From Gammaproteobacteria bacterium UBA2679 (GTDB lineage: Bacteria; Pseudomonadota; Gammaproteobacteria; Pseudomonadales; Oleiphilaceae), in contig DEMD01000012.1 of assembly GCA_002354735.1 (NCBI GenBank), positions 62,538 through 126,537 on the forward strand: 64,000 bases of DNA, written 5' to 3'. The first letter of the stretch is position 1. Each line of letters begins with the position of its first letter. Shown here piece after piece: positions 17,671-26,992 of the stretch. A program made the position numbers and the translations under genes. Below the pieces are notes generated by a model. That model worked only from the letters and a program-made list of their open reading frames with translations. It did not search any database and was not told the DNA's origin.

Positions 17671-19338
17671 ATGCCCAAGCAGGATTTCATTGAAATGGCT
17701 ACGGAAAAAACAGCCAGTGCCAGCATCGAGAGCATGTATCGGGTGTTTACCGTCGCCGAAGAGCCCGATTCGACGCTGGGGCGAATAGATCAGCAGATTT
17801 CGCACAATCTCGCAGGCTTCCTGCAGGATCATATTGTGGCGGTCGAGAAGGATCTGGATGAAGTTGAAAAAGACTTCAGCAGCTCTGAAATTCCCGAACA
17901 ACCGATTTTCGTATCCGAGCAGACGCAGCACCTACTCGACAAACTGGTCGCACATTCGGTGCACACAGCCTCGCCCAGCTTCATCGGCCACATGACGTCA
18001 GCGCTGCCCTATTTCATGCTGCCGCTCTCGCGCATCATGATCGCACTGAATCAGAATCTGGTGAAGACCGAGACTTCAAAGGCGTTCACGCCGCTGGAGC
18101 GACAGGTGCTTGGCATGCTCCACCGGCTGGTCTACGGCGCTAGTGACGAATTCTACGCCAGCAATCTCCACGACCATTCTATTGCCCTTGGCAGTATGTG
18201 CTCTGGCGGAACGATCGCGAACCTGACGGCATTATGGGTTGCACGGAACCAATGTTTTCCGGCAGACGGTGATTTCAAGGGCGTTCGCAAGTCCGGCCTG
18301 GCTCGTGCATTGAAGCACTACGGCTATGACGACTGCGCCATTCTCGTATCCAAGCGGGGTCATTATAGTCTGAGCAAGTCCGCAGATCTGCTCGGCCTTG
18401 GTAGCGATCAGGTCATTGCCATCGAAACGGACGACAGCAACCGGATCCGTCCGGATCGGCTCAGTGCCCGTTGTGAAGCGCTCAAAGCCGCAGGCACGAG
18501 AGTTATCGCAATAGTGGGTGTCGCTGGCACGACTGAAACCGGCAACGTCGACGATCTGACCGCGGTAGCTGCGATTGCAAAACGCTTTGGCATCCATTTC
18601 CATGTTGATGCGGCCTGGGGTGGACCTACCCTTTTTTCATCGACCCACAAGCATCTGCTGAAGGGCATTGAACTCGCAGACTCGGTCACGCTGGATGCGC
18701 ACAAGCAACTCTACGTGCCGATGGGCTCAGGTCTGGTGCTGTTCAAGGATCCCCTGACACCAAACGCCATTGAGCATCACGCGCAGTACATCATTCGAAA
18801 AGGTTCGCGAGACCTGGGCAGCAAGACACTGGAAGGGTCGCGTCCGGGCATGGCCCTGCTCATCCAGTCTGCACTTAAAATCATCGGCCGCACCGGTTAC
18901 GAAATCCTGATCGATGAGGGCATCGCGAAAGCGCGGTTCTTTGCTGATGAGATCAAGAAGACGTCGTTGTTCGAACTCATCTCGGAGCCCGAGCTCAATC
19001 TGTTGACCTATCGTTTCGCGCCTGAATCGATCAGACGACAGATGGCCGCCTGCTCGCCACAGCAGCGACGGGATATCAACGAGTTGCTGAGCAAGATCAC
19101 CAAGCGAATCCAGAAGACCCAGCGCAACCGTGGCAAGGCCTTCGTGTCACGAACGCGGCTAAACCCGCCTCAGTACGACTATCAGGACTGCATTGTGTTC
19201 CGGGTAGTGCTGGCGAACCCGCTGACTACAAAGGACATTCTACGGAGTGTTCTTGAAGAGCAGGCCGGCATCGCTGCCGAACCTGAAGTCTGTGAGCTGG
19301 TAGAGCAGATCGAGTCCATACTGAAAAAAGCAGCCTGA
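17671..19338 (+). CDS. panP: Pyridoxal-phosphate-dependent aspartate 1-decarboxylase PanP
   Basis: This 555-residue group II PLP decarboxylase is related to glutamate decarboxylase. The PLP lysine is in TLDAHKQLYVPMG. Other PLP-fold motifs are SGGTIANLTALWVAR and FHVDAAWGGPTL. The length and the N-terminal block with SPSFIGHMTSALPYFMLPLSR match the PanP group, which makes beta-alanine for coenzyme A in gammaproteobacteria lacking PanD. The family call rests on recognised motifs and length. If correct, this and coaD at 4.2 kb are both CoA-pathway genes. The ATG at 17671 follows CAGGTAG; M9 at 17695 is an alternative. Confidence 0.85.
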   Translation: MPKQDFIEMATEKTASASIESMYRVFTVAEEPDSTLGRIDQQISHNLAGFLQDHIVAVEKDLDEVEKDFSSSEIPEQPIFVSEQTQHLLDKLVAHSVHTASPSFIGHMTSALPYFMLPLSRIMIALNQNLVKTETSKAFTPLERQVLGMLHRLVYGASDEFYASNLHDHSIALGSMCSGGTIANLTALWVARNQCFPADGDFKGVRKSGLARALKHYGYDDCAILVSKRGHYSLSKSADLLGLGSDQVIAIETDDSNRIRPDRLSARCEALKAAGTRVIAIVGVAGTTETGNVDDLTAVAAIAKRFGIHFHVDAAWGGPTLFSSTHKHLLKGIELADSVTLDAHKQLYVPMGSGLVLFKDPLTPNAIEHHAQYIIRKGSRDLGSKTLEGSRPGMALLIQSALKIIGRTGYEILIDEGIAKARFFADEIKKTSLFELISEPELNLLTYRFAPESIRRQMAACSPQQRRDINELLSKITKRIQKTQRNRGKAFVSRTRLNPPQYDYQDCIVFRVVLANPLTTKDILRSVLEEQAGIAAEPEVCELVEQIESILKKAA

Positions 19339-19396
19339 CCTTGATGTGACAGGCCGGGCTACCAGCGACCGGGTCGCTGGGATCCGGCCCTCAACA

Positions 19397-20410
19397 TTAA
19401 ACCGCTGCCTGAGTTTGCGTCTGCGTCTGCTTCGCTTCCTGAATCTGGCCGAAATAGGCGTAACCAAGCTCTTCATGTAACTGGCTGAAGCCAACCTGCA
19501 GCTGGTCCACGAAGTGCTGGAGCTCGGTCTGTTTCAATTTGGAGAAGTTGGCGTGGTCAAGTTGTCGCTTCAGCCGGTTGATTACAAGTAAGGCACGCTC
19601 GCCATTCTCTAGAATTTCGAGCGTGGCTTCGATTTCCAGAATACAGCGGGTAATCGACCGCGGGAATACCGTCGACTGCATCAGGAATCGCAGCACTTCC
19701 TGCCGTTGGATGCGCACCTGCATTTCCAGCCTGTACATCTGATAGCCAGTGAGCGATTTGAGCACGCTCATCCACTGCAGACTGTCGTAGGTTCGTCGCT
19801 TCACCGCCTCCAGCAACGCGGGCGATTCCTCGTCCATCTCGTGATCATTCGGCAAGAGATTCGCCGAGCGAGTATCGATGATACGGCTCGTCATATCGGC
19901 ACGTTCGATCAGGCGACCCATTTCCAGAAACATGTAGCCCGCATCGCGATTCATTGTGCCGGCCAAAATGCCTGAGATGGTCTGGCACTGTTCGATCACA
20001 TCCGACAGGAACTGATATCGGCTGCGCTTGCCAAGAGCCTGCGACGAGCCATCCCGAGCGAATATGAAAAGACTGTTGATGGCTTCCCACACTTCACGCG
20101 GCATGACATCACGCACAGTCCGCGCATTTTCACGCGCATTCACGATGGAGGTGACCAGAGAAACCGGCGACTTTTCATCGGTGATAAGGATCTTCAGCGC
20201 CTGCCGCCCATCGCGATCGGTTTCGTCGGCATCCTGCGGATAGAACTCATCAGCTCCGGTGATCGAGACCAGCTGCCCCCACTTCGGCGAGATACCCTTA
20301 GGCAGGTCAAGCAGCAGGTTGGAGTTCACGTTGATGAGCCTGGCCACACCTTCAGCTCGTTCGAGGTAGCGTGCCATCCAGTAAATATTGCTTGCGACTC
20401 TCGATAACAT
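19397..20410 (-). CDS. Alpha-E domain protein (DUF403), Anbu operon
   Basis: This 337-residue all-helical protein opens MLSRVASNIYWMARYLERAE, the typical alpha-E start. The family is found almost only beside circularly permuted ATP-grasp proteins and is thought to help them make or modify a peptide. No catalytic motif is visible. The start codon overlaps the stop of the upstream ATP-grasp gene by one base (TGATG), so the two are translationally coupled. It is the last gene of the Anbu cluster. Confidence 0.9.
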   Translation of the reverse strand: MLSRVASNIYWMARYLERAEGVARLINVNSNLLLDLPKGISPKWGQLVSITGADEFYPQDADETDRDGRQALKILITDEKSPVSLVTSIVNARENARTVRDVMPREVWEAINSLFIFARDGSSQALGKRSRYQFLSDVIEQCQTISGILAGTMNRDAGYMFLEMGRLIERADMTSRIIDTRSANLLPNDHEMDEESPALLEAVKRRTYDSLQWMSVLKSLTGYQMYRLEMQVRIQRQEVLRFLMQSTVFPRSITRCILEIEATLEILENGERALLVINRLKRQLDHANFSKLKQTELQHFVDQLQVGFSQLHEELGYAYFGQIQEAKQTQTQTQAAV

Positions 20411-21864
20411 CAGATGCTCTCCTCATCAATGATCCAGGTATCCTTGCTACCACCGCCCTGCGACGAATTGACCACCAGGGAACCCTTGGTGAGGGCCACC
20501 CGGGTCAGGCCGCCAGTCGTGACGTGGATCTGATCCGCCGACAATATGAAGGGCCGCATGTCCACATGCCGTGGTTCCGGCTTGCCATCGAAGAGTGTAG
20601 GAATGGTGCTCAGGCTCAGTGTAGGCTGGGCCACGAAGTTCCTCGGATCAGCCTTGATCAGCTTGGCAAAGGCGTCACGCTCCTTCTTCGTAGACTGAGG
20701 GCCAACCAGCAAGCCGTAGCCACCAGATTCGTTGGCCGGCTTGACGACGAGCTTCTCAAGGTTCTCAAGCACGTACTTGCAATCGTCGTCTCGCATGCAC
20801 AGATAGGTTGGCACGTTCGGCAGAATGGGTTCTTCGGAAAGGTAATACTTGATCATGGCGGGCACGAAGGCATACACAACCTTGTCATCAGCAACACCAG
20901 CACCGGGGGCGTTTGCCAGCGCGACATTGCCTGCCAGCCAGGCCCTCATGAGGCCGGGAACACCCAGCATGGAGGTCTTGTCGAAGACTTCGGGGTCGAG
21001 AAAGAGGTCGTCTACCCGTCGGTAAATGACGTCCACCCGCTCCAGCCCTTCGATCGTCTTCATGTAGACACAGTCGTCGTCATCGACCAGCAGGTCACTG
21101 CCCTGGACAAGTTCACAGCCCATTTGCTGTGCAAGGTAGGAGTGTTCGAAATAGGCCGAGTTGTAGATGCCCGGCGTCATCACCACGACCTGCGGGTAAG
21201 CGGCGGGACGCGGGGAAAGCGCAGCGAGTGTGTCGAACAGCTGCGACGGATAATCGTCGACGGGGAGTATGGAGTATTCGCTGAAGAGATCGGCGAAGAC
21301 GCGTTTCATCACCTGTCGGTTTTCCAGCATGTACGACACACCGGAAGGCACCCGGAGATTATCCTCGAGCACATAGATGTTGCCGTCGGAGTGTCTGACC
21401 AGATCCGAGCCGCAGATGTGCGCCCAAACGCCATGAGCCGGACTCATGCCCACACACTGCTTCCTGAAATTCTTCGATTTGAGAAGAATATCCTTGGGGA
21501 AAACCTTGTCCTTGATGATGCGCTGATCGTGATAAACGTCATCGATGAACATGTTCAGCGCCTTGGCACGCTGCTTCAAGCCCTTGTCGACCACCGTCCA
21601 TTCCCGACTGCCCATGATTCTGGGCAGGATGTCGAAGGGCCACTGTCGGTCGATTGAGCCACCTTCGGCGTCATAGACAGTGAAACTGACACCCATCTCC
21701 TTGATGGCCAGCTCCGCGGTCTGCTTCAACCGGATCAGATCCTCAGGGTCCATGTTGGCAAGTTGTCTGGCGAGCGGCTCGGCAATCGTGCGGGGCTTGC
21801 CTTTCGCATCGATAAGCTCGTCGTACAAATCAGGGTAAGTGTACTTCTTCCAGTCTATGCCCAT
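20410..21864 (-). CDS. Circularly permuted ATP-grasp protein (DUF404/DUF407), Anbu operon
   Basis: This is a 484-residue protein of the circularly permuted ATP-grasp type 2 family, predicted amide ligases. It keeps the ATP-grasp features: IYRRVDD, the glycine-rich loop VVKPANESGGYGLLVG, RHVDMRPF and the C-terminal SSQGGGSKDTWI. I chose the ATG at 21864 (AAGGAA upstream); a TTG at 21891 is in frame. The substrate is unknown. It appears to be the catalytically intact copy in this operon; compare the fused paralogue upstream. The gap of 115 bp before it may hold a second promoter. Confidence 0.9.
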   Translation of the reverse strand: MGIDWKKYTYPDLYDELIDAKGKPRTIAEPLARQLANMDPEDLIRLKQTAELAIKEMGVSFTVYDAEGGSIDRQWPFDILPRIMGSREWTVVDKGLKQRAKALNMFIDDVYHDQRIIKDKVFPKDILLKSKNFRKQCVGMSPAHGVWAHICGSDLVRHSDGNIYVLEDNLRVPSGVSYMLENRQVMKRVFADLFSEYSILPVDDYPSQLFDTLAALSPRPAAYPQVVVMTPGIYNSAYFEHSYLAQQMGCELVQGSDLLVDDDDCVYMKTIEGLERVDVIYRRVDDLFLDPEVFDKTSMLGVPGLMRAWLAGNVALANAPGAGVADDKVVYAFVPAMIKYYLSEEPILPNVPTYLCMRDDDCKYVLENLEKLVVKPANESGGYGLLVGPQSTKKERDAFAKLIKADPRNFVAQPTLSLSTIPTLFDGKPEPRHVDMRPFILSADQIHVTTGGLTRVALTKGSLVVNSSQGGGSKDTWIIDEESI

Positions 21865-21979
21865 AGCGTTTAGCTTCCTTAAACCGCTCAATTAGTGAGG
21901 TCTTTTGTTCGCAATCCGGAATTCAGTTACTCAACCATGCCAGATCGGCCCTAATACCTCAATTCAGTAATCAGGCAAG

Positions 21980-22894
21980 TCAGGTCCGCGATACGGTGAC
22001 ACCCACCACCGGAGGCTGACTGTCTGCACCGTAGCTTACACCTTGTAGAGGCGGAATATCGCTGTAGTCCCTGCCAATGGCAGTCACGATATAACGTTCG
22101 TCAACGAGGCAATTGTTGGTAGGATCGGCATGAAGCCAACCGAACCCCGGCACCCATAGTGCAATCCAGGCGTGTGAAGCGTCCGAGCCGACCAGCTTTT
22201 CTTCCCCTTCGGGCGGCTCAGTCAACATGTAGCCGCTGACATAGGCAGTGAGCAGGCCGAGCCCGCGCAGACCTGTCAGGCCGAAATGGCTGAAGTCCTG
22301 ACACACGCCCTTCCTGTTCAGCCAGGCTTCGGTCACCGGTGTATCGACATGCGTGCTGCCACCTTCATAACTGAACGATTGATGAATACGTTGAGTAAAG
22401 TCCATCAGCGCATCAACGATAGGCCGCTCTGGCGTAAAACTTTCTGCCGCGAACTCAATGATGTCAGCCGCATCGGCTGCGTCGGGCACGCGCTGACTGG
22501 GATAGATGCAGGCTATGAAGCCATTCGTGGGCAAACTGGCGCGAACTTCCGGGAGCAACAGCGACTCCCAGGGCTTCAGCAACTCAGGCGTTTCGGCCAG
22601 CGGTAACTCGCCGATGGGCGTCTGAGACAGTTTCGCCTCGGACCGAACGAGTAGCCGATCATGAGGCTGGTCGATTTCGAAGTAAGCCTGCACATTGGCG
22701 AAAACATCACGCTCCCGCAGGGTAAGCCTTGGTGCCGGGTCGACATGCAGGGCAAAGCTTTCCAGCTTCTGTACGAAGTGGTTACAGCGCACCTGGCTCA
22801 GAGGCTGCAGGCAAGCCCTGTAGTAAGACAATGAAGCCGGCGCAAAATAGGCGTAGGTCGTATCGTGTCTTACTGAGATCTGTTGAACTGCCAT
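21980..22894 (-). CDS. Transglutaminase-like peptidase, Anbu operon
   Basis: This 304-residue protein starts with the bacterial transglutaminase N-terminal beta domain (VRHDTTYAYFAPASLSYYRA). The catalytic core carries the Cys in NRKGVCQDFSH, the His in SDASHAWIALW and the Asp in HADPTN, a full Cys-His-Asp triad. Members act as peptidases or transamidases. The ATG at 22894 has AGGCGAG upstream and lies 7 bp after the stop of the fused ATP-grasp gene, so it is in the same transcript. In this setting it is thought to cut or process the product of the ATP-grasp ligases. Confidence 0.92.
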   Translation of the reverse strand: MAVQQISVRHDTTYAYFAPASLSYYRACLQPLSQVRCNHFVQKLESFALHVDPAPRLTLRERDVFANVQAYFEIDQPHDRLLVRSEAKLSQTPIGELPLAETPELLKPWESLLLPEVRASLPTNGFIACIYPSQRVPDAADAADIIEFAAESFTPERPIVDALMDFTQRIHQSFSYEGGSTHVDTPVTEAWLNRKGVCQDFSHFGLTGLRGLGLLTAYVSGYMLTEPPEGEEKLVGSDASHAWIALWVPGFGWLHADPTNNCLVDERYIVTAIGRDYSDIPPLQGVSYGADSQPPVVGVTVSRT

Positions 22895-22901
22895 TGCTCG
22901 C

Positions 22902-25508
22902 CTACCGTCTGGAGGTCTGTTTGACCTGCGCAAAAAAGCGCTGGTCGATTTCCTGCCCAATCTGATTGAGATTCTGCTTGGTTCTAAACACCACATCAAC
23001 GACATTGAGGCGCTGATGCCGCAGGTCAGACCAGACGGCCTGCGGCGCGAGCCTTAACTGTGCCAGAGCAGCGAACAGGGCATCGCCCAGCTGATCGTGA
23101 CCACCTCCAGAACTACTGCGCCGTGCATCAAGGGCCTGAACAAGCGGCTCCATACCGTCGAGTATGGCGTAGAGCGAGCGGGGACTCCTCGGATCCAGCA
23201 GCAAATGGTAGAACACCGCGGACGACTCGATCAGCGTGCCCATCCTGCGCCGATAGCTGCCGTACGCGTCGTTTGCGCGTAAAAGCTCTTCAAGCTGACG
23301 ATGCTCTCCTTCGATCTGATACTGACCGATGAATCGCGCCACCAGGAAGGTCAGACAGTGGGCACGCTCCAGATCGCGTCCGAGCTTGAGCCAAAGACCG
23401 CCCTGGTCCGCCGGCAGACTGTCTCCGGTGGCCCCGGTCACGGCAAAGGAGGTGTTGGATAAGGTGCGCTGCATGTCATCGATATCGCTCCGATCCAGCC
23501 CGTTGCCTTCACTCGCTGCACTGAAGCGTTTGGCAATTGTCTTGAGCGTCTGCTCGAGATTTTCGATACTCCGCCAGCCGTCGCCTGAAAACAGATCACG
23601 CACTTCATAGCCACTGCGGATAACCGAGCGAAGATTGGAAGTGATACTGCCGTTTACATTTTCCGCATAGACCCAGCGCGCTAGTTTTTCAACGGTGAGC
23701 GGCTTGTTCAGCCGCGTCTTGCTTTCGTTCTCGAAAGCCGCCATGGAGAAGGCCAGATGCTGATATATGCAGATGGCCAAGGTGTTGAGCAGGCGTGCTT
23801 CGACCTGCACATCCTCTTCATAACGCCGGTCATAGAGCTCACTGTAACTGCTCATGAGCCGAAGAATGGTTTGCGAGCGCTCGAGATATCGCGCCATCCA
23901 ATAGATATTCTCGGCAGCCCGGCTGGTGAGTGGCACCGGCGGGCTGTTGCGTCCCCGCTCAGCCTGCTCGTGACGATAGGTCTGCTCGGCAATCAGCGCC
24001 GCCGTTGGCTCGATCTGCTCGCTGATGACCCAGGTATCCTTGCTGAGACCGCCTTTCTGACTGGACACGAAAGGCTGTGAGGACGTCCCCGAGACCCTCG
24101 TGAGCCCACCCGGCATTACATCGTATTCAGCGCCATTGCCCACGGTGAAGAGCCTGGTCACGAGATGCCGTGGGATCAGCTCGTCACCATTGAAGGTCGG
24201 CACCGTCGAGAAGGCCAGCCGCTGCTGGCCAACATACTGCCAGGGCTGAGCATTGATCTGGGCAATCAGTACCGCCTGCTCAGCCTTCGTGAGGCCGCCA
24301 CCAAATATCGGTGCATTGCCGCGGTCAATGCTCTTGATGACCATGTCATCGATGCGACTGCAGACATGCTGGCGCTCGGCAGCCTGTCCGCACCACCAGG
24401 TCGCCACGTTATTGATCTTGAGGGACTCGTTCAGAAAGTAGCGCGCCAGCCGGGGCAGGAATGGCAGAATGCCGGGCGATTCGAGGATGGCCGAACCAAT
24501 CGGGTTTGCCAGGCCTATTCGTCCCAGCTTTTGTGCCTGCACCAGCCCGGCAACGCCCAGTACCGAGTCACCTCGGCAATAGAGCGGGTCGGAGAATGAA
24601 TCATCTACCCGGCGAATAATGACGTCGACCTGTTTGAGCCCATCAACTGTCTTCAGGAAGACGTTACCATCACGTACCGTCAGATCCCCACCTTCGGCAA
24701 GCGTAATGCCCAGGTGATTGGCCAGATAGGCATGTTCGAAATAGACTTCATTGCCGACGCCCGATGACATCAGCACGATAACGGGATCCTCAGTCTTGCG
24801 TGGCGCCAGAGCAGCAAGATGCGCTTTTATCTTTCGCAGGAACGGCAGCAGGCTGGCCGGCTGAATATCCTGCACTTCCGGCCTCATCACACGATTACTG
24901 ACCTGCCTCGCTTCCATGACATAGCCGATGCCTGAGGGGCCCTGTGTGCGATCGCTTACGACCCACCAGTTGCCATCCGGGCCCCGCGCCAGATCTGAAG
25001 CGAACAGCGTCATTGGCTGTCCGGCACCCCCAAACAGGGCGGGATAATAGGCCGAATGCAGGTAGACAAGCTCAGGGGGAAGCAAGCCGTTGCGTAAGCA
25101 GCGTGATTCACCCTGCAGGTCCAGCAGAATATGTGAAAACAGTCTGGCCCGCTGCTGGATGGCGGGTTGAAGAACCTCCCACTCAGCAGGCGCAATGATC
25201 ATTGGCAGTGGGTCGAGGCGCCATGTTCTGGCAGCACCTGCAGGGTCCGTATAGACGTTGTAATAGACCCCCTGATCACGAAGCCGGCGCTCAGACTCGC
25301 GACGAAGCGCACGCCACTGCTCAGCAGAATTTGTGGTGAGCAAACTGGCCAGGTTCGACCAGTGCGGGCGGACACTGCCGTCGGCTGCCACCATTTCATC
25401 GTAGCCGTCTGCCGTTCCCGCGTACGCCGAGGCCTGGAGGTCGAGCATCTGCTGACTCTGCTGTTGGCCTTTCAGCTCCGGGCGTGGTCCAGGTATTCTG
25501 TCATTCAA
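22902..25508 (-). CDS. Fused circularly permuted ATP-grasp plus alpha-E protein, Anbu operon
   Basis: This 868-residue protein joins a circularly permuted ATP-grasp domain (about 1-500) to an alpha-E domain (about 515-868, starting TSRAAENIYWMARYLERSQ). Compared with the free-standing ATP-grasp gene in the same operon, IIRRVDD and SKDTWVI are kept. The glycine-rich nucleotide loop is replaced by VIKSIDRGNAPIFGGG, and RHVDMRPF by RHLVTRLF. The ligase site therefore looks degenerate. I used the TTG at 25508 (AGGAG about 11 nt upstream); an internal ATG at 25448 is possible. It begins 38 bp after the Anbu stop. Confidence 0.88.
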   Translation of the reverse strand: MNDRIPGPRPELKGQQQSQQMLDLQASAYAGTADGYDEMVAADGSVRPHWSNLASLLTTNSAEQWRALRRESERRLRDQGVYYNVYTDPAGAARTWRLDPLPMIIAPAEWEVLQPAIQQRARLFSHILLDLQGESRCLRNGLLPPELVYLHSAYYPALFGGAGQPMTLFASDLARGPDGNWWVVSDRTQGPSGIGYVMEARQVSNRVMRPEVQDIQPASLLPFLRKIKAHLAALAPRKTEDPVIVLMSSGVGNEVYFEHAYLANHLGITLAEGGDLTVRDGNVFLKTVDGLKQVDVIIRRVDDSFSDPLYCRGDSVLGVAGLVQAQKLGRIGLANPIGSAILESPGILPFLPRLARYFLNESLKINNVATWWCGQAAERQHVCSRIDDMVIKSIDRGNAPIFGGGLTKAEQAVLIAQINAQPWQYVGQQRLAFSTVPTFNGDELIPRHLVTRLFTVGNGAEYDVMPGGLTRVSGTSSQPFVSSQKGGLSKDTWVISEQIEPTAALIAEQTYRHEQAERGRNSPPVPLTSRAAENIYWMARYLERSQTILRLMSSYSELYDRRYEEDVQVEARLLNTLAICIYQHLAFSMAAFENESKTRLNKPLTVEKLARWVYAENVNGSITSNLRSVIRSGYEVRDLFSGDGWRSIENLEQTLKTIAKRFSAASEGNGLDRSDIDDMQRTLSNTSFAVTGATGDSLPADQGGLWLKLGRDLERAHCLTFLVARFIGQYQIEGEHRQLEELLRANDAYGSYRRRMGTLIESSAVFYHLLLDPRSPRSLYAILDGMEPLVQALDARRSSSGGGHDQLGDALFAALAQLRLAPQAVWSDLRHQRLNVVDVVFRTKQNLNQIGQEIDQRFFAQVKQTSRR

Positions 25509-25546
25509 ACCCTATGTCGCTCCTGTTGGCAGGCACCGCATCATCG

Positions 25547-26278
25547 TCATTCCTTTTCCCAGTCGAACGCGGGCAGGTTATTGAAGAGTTCAAGCAGCCC
25601 CTCCCCCCACCGCTTTCGCAGTGAGGCGTAATATGGGGAGTTCAACTTCAGCTGCCAGCGCTGTGCTGGCTTGAACGCATCCTTCTCGAGTATCAAAAGA
25701 TCTATGGGAGGCGCCACGCTCAAGTTACTGCGCATGGTCGAATCGAGCGAAACAAGCGCACATTTGGCAGCATCTTCCAGCGACGTGGCACACTTGATGA
25801 CCCTGTCGAGGATGGGTTTACCGTACTTTGTCTCACCCAGCTGCATATACGGGCTATATGGCGAATAGGTGATGTAGTTGCCTTCAGGATAGATCATCAT
25901 CAGATCGGGCGCCTCGCCCTGCACCTGGCCGCCAAGCAGAAAACTGGCATCAAAGGTGGCCTTCTGCTCGAGCTCCTTCTGATAGTACAGCCGGTGCCGA
26001 ACGCTCAGCGTGCCAATATAGCGCGCCGCGTCGCTCATATCACGACAGGTGGCCAGGGACTCGGAGGCCTCATGGTCGAGGTCACGCTGAATCGCCTTGA
26101 TAACCGCCTGCGTAGTGGCCAGATTCCCCGCGGAGCACAATACGAAGTAGGCATGCCCCGGTATCTCGAAGGTGTTCATCTTCGGATAGACGCTGATATG
26201 ATCGACGCCCGCATTGGTGCGTGAGTCAGACGCGAAGACGAGACCCTTGTCTACCGCGATAGCAACGCAATATGTCAT
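25547..26278 (-). CDS. Anbu proteasome-type peptidase (ancestral beta subunit)
   Basis: This 243-residue protein begins MTYCVAIAVDKGLVFASDSRTNAGVD, the Anbu signature. Removal of Met1 would expose Thr2 as N-terminal nucleophile; the Asp and Lys of the proteasome-type site are in DKGLVFASDSR. The length is close to the typical Anbu. Related assemblies form open rings or helices rather than the closed HslV barrel. It is the first gene of a minus-strand operon with ATP-grasp, alpha-E and transglutaminase-like genes, a constellation already known in bacteria whose substrate is not established. No AAA+ unfoldase gene is nearby. Confidence 0.93.
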   Translation of the reverse strand: MTYCVAIAVDKGLVFASDSRTNAGVDHISVYPKMNTFEIPGHAYFVLCSAGNLATTQAVIKAIQRDLDHEASESLATCRDMSDAARYIGTLSVRHRLYYQKELEQKATFDASFLLGGQVQGEAPDLMMIYPEGNYITYSPYSPYMQLGETKYGKPILDRVIKCATSLEDAAKCALVSLDSTMRSNLSVAPPIDLLILEKDAFKPAQRWQLKLNSPYYASLRKRWGEGLLELFNNLPAFDWEKE

Positions 26279-26348
26279 TGTTTGTTCCAGAACCAGTCAT
26301 TCATAGAAGAAGGAGGCTTCAGGTCTTGCGGCCAGAAGTCGAGATAGC

Positions 26349-26984
26349 ATGACGCCATCAGTCACTGAATACCATTTTTTCTTCCTTGCCCAGGACGGCG
26401 GGGAAAACTCGCCATCAGCGGAGTCCGAAGCCGTCCAGGCGATCCAGATTCTTCGTACACTGCGTCACTATCTGGAATGTGGTCGGCTACAGGTACTTAC
26501 GCTGTCCGTACCGAAGCAGTTCGCGGCGACCGAGGCGACACTGCACCGTCATGAATTATCTGGAGGTGGGCTGCCGAAGCGGCCTGAATCGCTCCGCGAG
26601 GTGGCGGGTCTTGCGGCCAGCTTGCTGAAAGTCGCTCGTCCAGAATGGCGGCTCAAAAACACTTGGCACAGCTTACAGAGCTGTAGCATTCAGACAGAGG
26701 TCAGCGATATGACGCGGCTTTTCGTTAGAGCGGAAGATGAGACAGGGGGTTCAGGCGGCTTGCTGATCTATGGTGCACTGGCACCAATGCCTGGCAAAAG
26801 TCTCTTGAGTTCAGCGGTCGGTCGACAGCTGATGAGCGTGGCAAGCGGATTGCTACCGACGGGTCATACTCGCACTCAGCTGCAACTGCTCTCAGGCAGC
26901 CGCACACAGATTGAGCACATAGGGCGTAACAATGGCAACACCGGTCTGCAGCCGCTCATTGTAATCAAAGCGACTGCAGGCTGA
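26349..26984 (+). CDS. Hypothetical protein divergent from the Anbu operon
   Basis: I do not recognise this 211-residue frame. It opens MTPSVTEYHFFFLAQDGGE and has a few beta/alpha-like stretches, including ARPEWRLKNTWHSLQ and GLLIYGALAPMPGKSLLSS. No signal peptide, membrane helix, Cys motif or repeat is visible. The reading frame has no good ribosome site, only a GAGA 5 nt upstream. It starts 70 bp from the Anbu start on the other strand. No longer competing frame exists over this stretch, which supports a real gene. It could be a regulator or partner of the Anbu system, but this rests on position only. Confidence 0.5.
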   Translation: MTPSVTEYHFFFLAQDGGENSPSAESEAVQAIQILRTLRHYLECGRLQVLTLSVPKQFAATEATLHRHELSGGGLPKRPESLREVAGLAASLLKVARPEWRLKNTWHSLQSCSIQTEVSDMTRLFVRAEDETGGSGGLLIYGALAPMPGKSLLSSAVGRQLMSVASGLLPTGHTRTQLQLLSGSRTQIEHIGRNNGNTGLQPLIVIKATAG

Positions 26985-26992
26985 CAGCTGGC

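Noticed and set aside
20371..21657. 428-codon open frame on the plus strand
   Set aside because: It is antisense to the ATP-grasp and alpha-E genes, whose family motifs are clear; a frame shadow caused by codon bias.
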